In this document: positions 1-5,125 of the stretch, one piece after another | Layout of the letters: every line of letters begins with the position of its first letter | How positions within the stretch are numbered: the first letter of the stretch is position 1 | Assembly: GCA_003165095.1 (NCBI GenBank) | Contig: PLSH01000299.1 | Span: 556-5,680, forward strand | Origin: Acidobacteriaceae bacterium | GTDB taxonomy: Bacteria; Acidobacteriota; Terriglobia; Terriglobales; Acidobacteriaceae | DNA length: 5,125 nucleotides | Direction of reading: 5' to 3' | The notes under the pieces: model-generated | Databases searched by the model: none | The model's input: the letters and a program-made list of their open reading frames with translations, nothing else | What the model was told of the DNA's origin: nothing | Made by a program: the position numbers and the translations under genes

Positions 1-61
1 AACCCCAAAGAACATTTCCTGCCGGTCACAGACCTGGTGGCATGTCGCAGAGTCAACGTTA

Positions 62-78
62 CTAGTACTACAGTTGTA
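62..78 (+). promoter_or_regulatory. Putative BlaI/MecI/CopY-type operator, distal copy
   Basis: The core TACA-GT-TGTA at 69-78 matches the CopY box TACANNTGTA. The left side, TACTACA at 66-72, is identical to the half-site of the MecI/BlaI operator (TACTACA...TGTAGTA). The right half, TGTACAT, is degenerate after TGTA. BlaI-family winged-helix repressors bind such dyads and are commonly numerous in Acidobacteriota. No regulator gene lies in this window, so the assignment rests on the motif alone. Confidence 0.45.
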
Positions 79-99
79 CATCGAAGACTCCAGAGGGAG

Positions 100-119
100 C
101 AGGGGGTTTCAACCCCCTG
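100..119. repeat. Perfect 9-bp palindromic hairpin
   Basis: CAGGGGGTT at 100-108 and AACCCCCTG at 111-119 are exact reverse complements separated by TC. In RNA or single-stranded DNA this would probably fold as a 7-8 bp GC-rich stem with a 4-6 base loop. No T-tract follows on either strand, so it is not a standard intrinsic terminator for the + strand or for a gene read leftward. Its position midway between the 17-bp arms and its palindromic GC-rich form resemble a REP-type intergenic repeat. Repetition elsewhere in the genome cannot be judged here. Confidence 0.6.
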
Positions 120-185
120 AAAGATGGCGAATTGACGTGGCCTTTAGGCCCGGGTCTTTGCTGGTTTGCCAAGAATTCAGCGAAA

Positions 186-202
186 TACAACTGTAGTACT
201 AG
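186..202 (-). promoter_or_regulatory. Putative BlaI/MecI/CopY-type operator, proximal copy
   Basis: The core TACA-AC-TGTA at 186-195 fits TACANNTGTA. The right half, TGTAGTA at 192-198, is a perfect MecI/BlaI half-site. The left seven bases, AAATACA, match the consensus at five of seven positions. The dyad centre is 117 bp from that of the distal copy, close to eleven helical turns, so looping by a dimeric repressor is possible. It lies 118 bp before the preferred start of the propeller gene, the likely target. It also overlaps TACAAC (186-191), which could serve as a poor -10. Binding is inferred. Confidence 0.48.
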
Positions 203-319
203 CGGAAAGTGGAAATATTCCGATCCGGCCCGCTGCATCCGCAGTAACGCTGTCTCTGCGGCATGACGCTAGAAAACCTCTTGCTCATCCGGCCGTTCCC
301 ATTGACAATCGAATCAGCG

Positions 320-3300
320 ATGACCCCTTTCACCTTCTTCCCCTCCAGCCGTTTGCGCCTTCTTTCGTGCTCCATCGTCGTCTTGCTCTCGGCCGCCGCG
401 TCCGCATCCGCAAGCGCGCAGGAACTGTCGCCTGCATTATTCAACGGCCTGCGCTGGCGCCTGGTTGGCCCTTTTCGCGCGGGGCGCGTGGTCGCGGTCG
501 GCGGCGTGCCCGGCAGCGGCCGTGACTTTTACTTCGGCGGCGTGGATGGCGGCGTCTGGAAGACCACCGACGCAGGCACCGTGTGGCAGCCGATCTTCGA
601 TGGCCGGTCCGTTGCTTCGATCGGCGCGCTGGCCGTGGCGCCTTCCGATCCCAAGGTGATCTACGTGGGCACCGGCGAGTCCGATATCCGTTCCGACCTG
701 GCCTCTGGAGATGGCGTGTATCGCAGCGGCGATGGAGGAGTGACGTGGAAGCACATCGGCCTCGACGATTCGCGCCAGATCAGCCGCATCCTGGTCGATC
801 CGTCCGATGCCAACACCGTTTATGTGGGCGTGCTGGGACACGCCTACGGGCCCAGCGAAGAGCGCGGCGTTTACAAGTCCACCGACGGCGGCGAAAACTG
901 GCAGCGCGTGCTCGACAAAGGGCCTGACACGGGCATCGCCGATTTGGCCATGGCCGTGAACCAGCCGCAGATTCTGTTTGCCGCTACCTGGAATGCGCAT
1001 CGCGCTCCTTGGAGCGTCTACGCGCCGCTTGATGGTCCTGGAAGCGGGATCTTCCGCTCCACCGACGGCGGCGCGCACTGGGTTGCGATCTCAGGACACG
1101 GATTGCCTGGAGGCGCGTGGGGACGCACCGGCATTGCGGTGGGAGCCGATGGCCGCCGCGTGTATGCCACCATCGACTGCCCCGGCCATGCGGGCCTCTA
1201 CCGTTCCGATGATCAGGGCGATAACTGGACGCTTGTCAACAGCGACGAGCGCCTGACCAGCCGCGCGTGGTACTTCAGCTCCCTGGCCATCGATCCAACC
1301 AACGCCGACGTTCTCTATATTCCCAATATCGCGCTCTACCGGACCGAGGATGGCGGCAAGACCATCGAAATTGTGCGCGGAGCGCCGGGAGGCGACGATT
1401 ACCACCAGGTGTGGGTCGATCCAAAAACTCCTTCTCACCTGGCGCTGGGCGTGGACCAGGGCGCAACCATCAGTCTCGATCGCGGCCAGACCTGGACCAC
1501 CTGGTACAACCAGCCCACCGCGCAGCTCTATCACGTCACCACCGATCACGCATTTCCCTATTCGATCTACGGAGCGCAGCAGGACAGCGGCTCCATCGCG
1601 GTGCACAGCCGCTCTGATCACGGCCATGTCGATACGCGCGATTGGTTCCTTCCCGGCGGCAGCGAGAGCGGCTACCTCGCCATCGATCCCAGAGACGAAA
1701 ACGTGGTCTATCTCTCAGATACCTACGGCGGAGTGAGCCGCTTCGATCTCCGCACCTCGTTCAGCCAGGACGTCACGCCGTGGCCGCTGGGCGGTTTTCA
1801 GACGCCGATCGACAAGCGCCGCTACCGCGACCCCTGGACGCCGGTGCTGGTATTTTCGCCGGCCGACAAGATCTCGCTCTACCTGGGCACCCAGTACGTG
1901 ATGAAGACCGGCGACGGCGGCCTGCACTGGCGCGAGATCAGTCCCGACCTGACCGGAGCCGTCACCGGAAGCAGCAATAACGGGCCGGCCACGCTCGATA
2001 ACGCCGAGCCGCGCGGATACGGCGTGGTGTTCACCATCGCCCCGTCGCCGCTCAACGCGGATGAGATCTGGGCAGGGTCTGACTCCGGGCTCATTCACCT
2101 CACAACCGACGGCGGCAAGAGCTGGCGCGACGTCACTCCGCCCGGAATCTCCCCGTGGAGCAAAATCTCTCTCATCGAGGCTTCGCGCTTCGATCCCGCG
2201 ACCGCCTATGCTGCGGTCGACCGTCACCGGCTCGACGATCGCAAGCCATACATCTACATCACGCACGATTTTGGCAAAAGCTGGAAACTCGCAGTGAACG
2301 GCATCGCGCCGAATCACTTTTTGAGCGCCGTTCGCGAAGATCCTGAACAGCGGAACCTCCTGTTTGCGGGCACTGAATTTGGAATTTATGTCTCATTCGA
2401 TGGGGGAGACGACTGGCAGCCGATCAATCTCAATCTGCCCGTCAGCTCAATTCGCGACATGACGTTCAACGGCAGCGATTTGATCGTGGCCACGCACGGC
2501 CGTTCCTTCTGGGTGCTCGATGACATTGCGCCGCTGCGCCAGGCTGCGGCCGCCCAGAAAGCGAAGGCGTTTTTCTACGCGCCGCCCGCGGCAGTGCGCG
2601 TGGACAACGACGGATTCCTGGGCACGCCCCTGCCGCCGGAGGAGCCGCAAGCCGCCAATCCGCCGGACGGGGCGATCGTCGATTACTACCTGGGTAGCGC
2701 CGCAACCAAAGTGACGCTGCAGATCGTCGACGCTCGAGGGCGCGTGCTGCGCCATTTTTCGAGCAACGACAATACCACCGTGAAGCAGCCTCTTTTGCCG
2801 ATCGCGGAGCGCTGGTTTCCCAAGCCGCGGGTTCTTGAGTCCGGCGCGGGAGAGCATCGCTTTGTGTGGGACCTGGCGGGGGGCGGCTCCGGCACGGGAC
2901 CCGCAGGCGACGATGACGATGCTTCCGCTGTGCCTGCAGGGCCGCGCGTGCCCCCGGGCACCTACACGCTGCGCCTGACCGTGGATGGCGTGCAGTCGGA
3001 CCGGCCGTTGCGCGTGACCATGGATCCCCGCGTCAATGTTACTGCGCAGGCGCTGGACCGGCAGTTCGCGCTGGCCGATTCCATTTATGCGCAAATGCTA
3101 TCCAGCCGCAAAGCCATGGCGGAGCTCGAGAGCGTGGAGAGTCAGTTGAAGACGCTCGAGGCCGGAACCAATCCGCCTGACCTGGCCGGCGCCGTCCACG
3201 CCGCTCTCGCCCGCCTGCAGCAGATCAAAGGCAGTGAAGACGCAGGCAGCGACGATGCGGATCACGGTAAAAAGGGAACCGAACCCGGCCTCGCCGCGGC

Positions 3301-3538
3301 CAATTCCGGGTTGGGCGCGGCGCTGAGAATGGTGGAGAGCGGCCATCGAGACGCTCCCTCGCAGGCGCTCCTCATCTTCAACCAGATGAGCAAGGCGGCG
3401 GGCGAAAACATAGCAGCCTGGCTGCGATTCAAATCTGCCGAGTTGGGCGATGTGAATGCGGCGCTGGGGCGCGCTGGCCGCAAGCCGATGCAGATCGCCG
3501 CAATTGAGGAGCAGGTGCACTACGCGATGACCCGCTGA
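320..3538 (+). CDS. Secreted VPS10/sortilin-like Asp-box (BNR) beta-propeller protein
   Basis: The product is 1072 aa from ATG 320. Residues 1-33 form a signal peptide: arginines at 11 and 13, a hydrophobic core about 14-27, then ASA before Q34. Export to the periplasm or outside is therefore likely. An in-frame ATG at 263 would add 19 residues and bury this signal, so 320 is preferred although neither start has a clear ribosome binding site. Asp-box motifs ([ST]-x-D-x-G-x-x-W) begin near residues 82, 136, 187, 247, 296, 385, 530, 595, 648 and 692. A degenerate one at 342 has Ile in place of Trp. Residues 724-735 (ATHGRSFWVLDD) and 780-790 (NPPDGAIVDYY) are signatures of the large sortilin-like 'glycosyl hydrolase' family. 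A beta domain follows, with an acidic DDDD patch at 864-867 and PPGTYTLRL near 877, then a helical tail from about 905 to 1072. Asp-boxes stabilise propeller blades and are not catalytic. I see no sialidase-type active site, so function and ligand are unknown. The gene appears monocistronic. Confidence 0.93.
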   Translation: MTPFTFFPSSRLRLLSCSIVVLLSAAASASASAQELSPALFNGLRWRLVGPFRAGRVVAVGGVPGSGRDFYFGGVDGGVWKTTDAGTVWQPIFDGRSVASIGALAVAPSDPKVIYVGTGESDIRSDLASGDGVYRSGDGGVTWKHIGLDDSRQISRILVDPSDANTVYVGVLGHAYGPSEERGVYKSTDGGENWQRVLDKGPDTGIADLAMAVNQPQILFAATWNAHRAPWSVYAPLDGPGSGIFRSTDGGAHWVAISGHGLPGGAWGRTGIAVGADGRRVYATIDCPGHAGLYRSDDQGDNWTLVNSDERLTSRAWYFSSLAIDPTNADVLYIPNIALYRTEDGGKTIEIVRGAPGGDDYHQVWVDPKTPSHLALGVDQGATISLDRGQTWTTWYNQPTAQLYHVTTDHAFPYSIYGAQQDSGSIAVHSRSDHGHVDTRDWFLPGGSESGYLAIDPRDENVVYLSDTYGGVSRFDLRTSFSQDVTPWPLGGFQTPIDKRRYRDPWTPVLVFSPADKISLYLGTQYVMKTGDGGLHWREISPDLTGAVTGSSNNGPATLDNAEPRGYGVVFTIAPSPLNADEIWAGSDSGLIHLTTDGGKSWRDVTPPGISPWSKISLIEASRFDPATAYAAVDRHRLDDRKPYIYITHDFGKSWKLAVNGIAPNHFLSAVREDPEQRNLLFAGTEFGIYVSFDGGDDWQPINLNLPVSSIRDMTFNGSDLIVATHGRSFWVLDDIAPLRQAAAAQKAKAFFYAPPAAVRVDNDGFLGTPLPPEEPQAANPPDGAIVDYYLGSAATKVTLQIVDARGRVLRHFSSNDNTTVKQPLLPIAERWFPKPRVLESGAGEHRFVWDLAGGGSGTGPAGDDDDASAVPAGPRVPPGTYTLRLTVDGVQSDRPLRVTMDPRVNVTAQALDRQFALADSIYAQMLSSRKAMAELESVESQLKTLEAGTNPPDLAGAVHAALARLQQIKGSEDAGSDDADHGKKGTEPGLAAANSGLGAALRMVESGHRDAPSQALLIFNQMSKAAGENIAAWLRFKSAELGDVNAALGRAGRKPMQIAAIEEQVHYAMTR

Positions 3539-3626
3539 AGGCGCGGAGTTTACCCACACCTCGCCCTGGCCTGGTTTTCCAGTGCATTGATAACAATACG
3601 TTTATATCCATTCTGCCGGGTTCGTT

Positions 3627-3644
3627 CCGGGAATGCCTTCCCGG
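3627..3644 (+). terminator. GC-rich hairpin after the propeller gene, possible terminator
   Basis: CCGGGAA at 3627-3633 pairs perfectly with TTCCCGG at 3638-3644 around the four-base loop TGCC. An alternative pairing of GCCGGG (3615-3620) with CCCGGC (3640-3645) would compete with it. It begins 89 bases after the stop codon of the propeller gene. No T-run follows (the next bases are CCCCAAACC), so it is not a canonical intrinsic terminator. It could act as an mRNA 3'-end stabiliser or help a Rho-dependent stop. The hairpin is seen; termination is inferred. Confidence 0.35.
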
Positions 3645-3709
3645 CCCCCAAACCATAGGTGTTAAAACCGGTAACCTTCGAGTCAGGAAGCAGCACGAAC
3701 AACCAATAA

Positions 3710-3725
3710 GGTGACTATAATCACA
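3710..3725 (+). promoter_or_regulatory. CRP/FNR-type palindrome GTGA-N6-TCAC
   Basis: The 16 bases GGTGACTATAATCACA differ from the CRP consensus TGTGA-N6-TCACA only at the first base. The inner GTGA (3711-3714) and TCAC (3721-3724) are perfect inverted repeats. The six-base spacer and the first T of the right arm form the TATAAT hexamer, so a bound protein would cover the -10 region and be expected to repress. FNR itself prefers TTGAT-N4-ATCAA, so a CRP-like member is the better guess. No regulator gene is present here, and a chance match is possible. Confidence 0.35.
3716..3721 (+). promoter_or_regulatory. Perfect TATAAT -10 box, probable korA promoter
   Basis: TATAAT matches the sigma70 -10 consensus exactly in otherwise GC-rich DNA. 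The expected transcription start is about 3727-3729, giving a leader of roughly 58 bases to ATG 3786. At spacings of 16-19 the -35 region reads like GCACGA or its neighbours and does not resemble TTGACA. A TG pair lies at 3712-3713, one base too far upstream for a standard extended -10. The promoter is therefore either weak or helped by another factor. Confidence 0.5.
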
Positions 3726-3753
3726 AAGGAGCGCGAAAAAGTTGGCGCTCTTT
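3726..3753 (+). promoter_or_regulatory. 5'-leader stem-loop before korA
   Basis: AAGGAGCGC at 3726-3734 pairs with GCGCTCTTT at 3745-3753 over nine positions, including one G-U pair, around the 10-base loop GAAAAAGTTG. If transcription starts from the TATAAT just upstream, this hairpin sits at the very 5' end of the korA mRNA, where it could protect the transcript. The AAGGAG on its left arm resembles a ribosome binding site but has no in-frame start at useful distance. Only three T residues end the right arm, so attenuation is unlikely. Confidence 0.4.
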
Positions 3754-3768
3754 CAAGAATCTCTATCC

Positions 3769-3775
3769 GAAGGGA
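3769..3775 (+). promoter_or_regulatory. Ribosome binding site supporting the korA start
   Basis: The purine-rich GAAGGGA ends 10 bases before ATG 3786. This spacing is slightly long but workable, and it decides in favour of that ATG over the upstream in-frame GTG at 3711, which has no ribosome binding site and would lie upstream of the predicted transcription start. Confidence 0.5.
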
Positions 3776-3785
3776 ATCCCGCCAG

Positions 3786-5125
3786 ATGGCGACAGGAGAC
3801 CTGGCCCTGGGTCAAGAACAGGGCGCACTCAGCGCGCGCCAGCGCGTCATCAACGATTTCAGCATCAACGTAGCAACGGTAAACGGATCCGGCTCGCAAT
3901 CCGCCAATAGCGTGCTGCTGAAAAGCATCTTCGGAATGGGGGTTCCCGTCAGCGGTAAGAACCTCTTTCCCTCGAACATCGCCGGTCTGCCCACCTGGTA
4001 CACCATTCGCGCCAGCAAAGACGGGTACGTGGCCCGCAAGCGCGAATCCGAGTTCCTGGTGGCGCTCAATCCCGAGACGGCACGCGAAGACATCCTCGCG
4101 CTGCCTGCGGGCGGCGTGGCCATCTACGAGGAGAGCGCCAATCTCAAGCAGTATCGCAGCGACGTAGTCTACTACCCGGTCCCGTTCGACAAGCTCACCG
4201 CCGCCGTGTGCACCGAGGCCAAGCTCCGCAAGCTGGTCAGGAACATGATCTACGTGGGCGTGGTCGCGCAGTTGCTCGAGATCGACCTGGGCGTGGTTGA
4301 GAGCGGTGTCCGCAAGCAATTCGCGAAGAAGCAAAAGGTCTTCGACCTCAACTTCGGCGCGGTCAAGGCTGGCTACGATTACGCGCGGACCACATTCACC
4401 AAGCAGGATCCGTTCTACATCGAGCGCATGAACGGGACCGCGGGCAAAATCATCATCGACGGCAATGCGGCCTGCGGTATGGGCGCGGTCTTTGCCGGCG
4501 TCACCGTGATTGCCTGGTATCCCATCACCCCGTCCACTTCGCTCATCGAGGCCGCCACCGACCTGCTCAAGAAGTTTCGCGTCTCTCCCGAAGGCAAGGC
4601 GACTTTTGCCGTGGTGCAGGCTGAGGATGAGCTGGCCGCCATCGGCATGGTGCTGGGCGCGGGATGGGCGGGCGCGCGTTCCATGACCTCCACCTCCGGC
4701 CCCGGAATCTCGCTGATGGCCGAGTTCGCCGGCCTGGGTTATTTCGCCGAGATTCCCGGCGTCATCTTTGACGTGCAGCGCACCGGCCCGGCTACTGGAA
4801 TGCCCACGCGCACCTCGCAGGCCGACCTGCTTTCAACCGCTTTCCTGTCGCACGGCGACACCAAGCACGTGGTTCTGTTGCCGGGCTCGGTGAAAGAGTG
4901 CTTCGAATTCGGCTACGCTGCCTTCGATCTCGCTGAGCGCCTGCAGACGCCGGTCTTTGTGCTCTCCGACCTCGACCTGGGCATGAACAACTGGATGGCC
5001 GATCCCTTCGTCTATCCTGACAAGCCGCTGGACCGGGGCAAGATTCTCACCGCCGAAGACCTCAATCGCCTCGGCGGTTTCGCCCGCTATCGCGATGTGG
5101 ATGGCGACGCCATCGGCTGGCGCAC
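3786..5125 (+). CDS. korA: 2-oxoacid:ferredoxin oxidoreductase, fused gamma-alpha subunit (KorA type), 3' end beyond window
   Basis: The frame is open from ATG 3786 to the window end, giving 446 residues. Family members are usually about 600 or more, so the C-terminus is missing only because the window stops. Residues about 26-190 are the gamma domain, with GSGSQSAN at 34-41. The alpha domain follows: DGNAACGMGA from 225, the conserved WYPITPSTS at 244-252, EDE at 280-282, TSTSGPG at 301-307 and RTGPATGMPT at 332-341. LSDLDLGMNNWM near the end is typical of KorA. With a KorB beta subunit carrying thiamine diphosphate and a 4Fe-4S cluster, such enzymes reversibly decarboxylate a 2-oxoacid, often 2-oxoglutarate, to acyl-CoA with ferredoxin as electron partner, in the cytoplasm. 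This serves the TCA cycle or its reductive direction. korB is expected just downstream, outside the window. Exact substrate (2-oxoglutarate, pyruvate or branched-chain) cannot be fixed from this subunit. An in-frame GTG at 3711 would extend it by 25 basic residues but is disfavoured. Confidence 0.93.
   Translation, partial: MATGDLALGQEQGALSARQRVINDFSINVATVNGSGSQSANSVLLKSIFGMGVPVSGKNLFPSNIAGLPTWYTIRASKDGYVARKRESEFLVALNPETAREDILALPAGGVAIYEESANLKQYRSDVVYYPVPFDKLTAAVCTEAKLRKLVRNMIYVGVVAQLLEIDLGVVESGVRKQFAKKQKVFDLNFGAVKAGYDYARTTFTKQDPFYIERMNGTAGKIIIDGNAACGMGAVFAGVTVIAWYPITPSTSLIEAATDLLKKFRVSPEGKATFAVVQAEDELAAIGMVLGAGWAGARSMTSTSGPGISLMAEFAGLGYFAEIPGVIFDVQRTGPATGMPTRTSQADLLSTAFLSHGDTKHVVLLPGSVKECFEFGYAAFDLAERLQTPVFVLSDLDLGMNNWMADPFVYPDKPLDRGKILTAEDLNRLGGFARYRDVDGDAIGWR

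Larger units (their letters stand above)
62..202. repeat. 141-bp element bounded by perfect 17-bp inverted repeats
   Basis: CTAGTACTACAGTTGTA at 62-78 is the exact reverse complement of TACAACTGTAGTACTAG at 186-202. A perfect 17-bp match within about 300 bases is very unlikely by chance. The interior has a perfect 9-bp hairpin at 100-119 and a small GGCC-TTTA-GGCC hairpin at 139-150. This layout fits two readings: a short REP/MITE-like non-autonomous repeat with terminal inverted repeats, or two oppositely oriented binding sites for one regulator. The flanking bases (GTTA before, CGGA after) show no obvious target-site duplication, which weakens the mobile-element reading. The repeat is directly seen; its nature is inferred. 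Confidence 0.55.
1..319. other. Intergenic region upstream of the propeller gene
   Basis: No open frame here has both a plausible start and a recognisable product. Bases 1-61 show nothing beyond a weak 4-bp dyad (GGTC at 24-27 with GACC at 31-34). Bases 62-202 hold the inverted repeat and hairpins listed separately. Bases 203-319 are mostly plain sequence leading into the gene. No convincing sigma70 promoter is visible. TTGCCA at 166-171 followed by TACAAC at 186-191 has a spacing of only 14, which is short. TTGACA at 302-307 has no matching -10 and lies too close to the start codon. Confidence 0.6.
3539..3785. other. Intergenic region between the propeller gene and korA
   Basis: This 247-bp spacer is richer in A+T than either gene. 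Its sub-features are listed separately: a hairpin at 3627-3644, a palindrome with a -10 box at 3710-3725, a leader stem-loop at 3726-3753 and a ribosome binding site at 3769-3775. The A+T-rich patch at 3587-3610 contains TTGATA, but no -10 box lies at proper spacing. No small gene is supported. Confidence 0.7.

Noticed and set aside
174..179. GAATTC and other short palindromes as regulatory sites
   Set aside because: Six-base palindromes are expected by chance in a window of this size and no wider symmetry surrounds this one.
302..307. Perfect TTGACA as a -35 box for the propeller gene
   Set aside because: At spacing 16-18 downstream there is only CCCTTT-like sequence inside the coding start, so no -10 box and no room for a leader.
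362..370. Possible lipobox (LLSC at residues 14-17) in the propeller protein
   Set aside because: The Cys lies before the main hydrophobic core instead of after it, and a proper ASA signal peptidase I site follows at residues 31-33.
166..525. 119-codon + strand frame beginning upstream of the propeller gene
   Set aside because: It starts at TTG, overlaps the propeller gene in another frame, is rich in Arg/Pro typical of GC-rich shadow frames, and matches no family I recognise.
437..1078. Long minus-strand frame opposite the propeller gene
   Set aside because: It arises from the codon periodicity of the repeat-rich GC-rich gene on the + strand and has no recognisable motif.
547..2420. Recurrent GACGGCGGC-like DNA motifs as a possible repeat array
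   Set aside because: They are in frame and encode the Asp-box D-G-G of the propeller blades, so the repetition is at protein level.
3587..3608. TTGATA and TATATC as a promoter pair
   Set aside because: The hexamers are only about 10 bases apart, too close for sigma70, and a perfect TATAAT exists nearer to korA.
3753..4334. 193-codon minus-strand frame opposite korA
   Set aside because: It lies antisense to a clearly recognised KorA reading frame whose motifs explain the base composition; no domain is recognisable in the antisense product.

Overview
The window is GC-rich bacterial DNA with two genes on the + strand and two informative non-coding stretches. The protein types suggest a soil-type Acidobacteriota (Terriglobia-like). 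These are a very large secreted Asp-box/VPS10-like propeller protein and a fused gamma-alpha 2-oxoacid:ferredoxin oxidoreductase subunit that opens with a characteristic NVATVNGSGSQSAN stretch. This placement rests on family resemblance recalled from knowledge, not on a search.

Region 1-319 has no convincing gene. It carries a perfect 17-bp inverted repeat (62-78 and 186-202). Each arm contains a TACA-N2-TGTA core with one full TACTACA half-site, which resembles BlaI/MecI/CopY-family operators. Between the arms lie a strong 9-bp hairpin (100-119) and a small GGCC/GGCC hairpin (139-150). The stretch is either a pair of operators controlling the next gene or a small REP/MITE-like element whose ends look like operators.

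Region 320-3538 encodes a 1072-residue exported protein with a signal peptide, eleven Asp-box (BNR) motifs forming one or more beta-propellers, the family signature ATHGRSFWVLDD, a C-terminal beta domain and a helical tail. Its biochemical role is unknown. The automatic 'glycosyl hydrolase' label often given to this family is not supported by catalytic residues visible here.

Region 3539-3785 separates the genes. It holds a 7-bp GC-rich hairpin (3627-3644), a perfect TATAAT (3716-3721) inside a CRP/FNR-type palindrome GTGA-N6-TCAC (3710-3725), a 9-bp stem-loop immediately downstream (3726-3753), and a purine-rich ribosome binding site before the second gene.

From 3786 to the window end is the first 446 residues of a KorA-type alpha/gamma subunit. 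It has its own apparent promoter, so the two genes are probably separate transcription units with unrelated jobs: an exported propeller protein, and a cytoplasmic low-potential oxidoreductase of central carbon metabolism. I see no defence system, CRISPR array, transposase, tRNA or rRNA. The most interesting content is regulatory DNA rather than a new multi-gene system.
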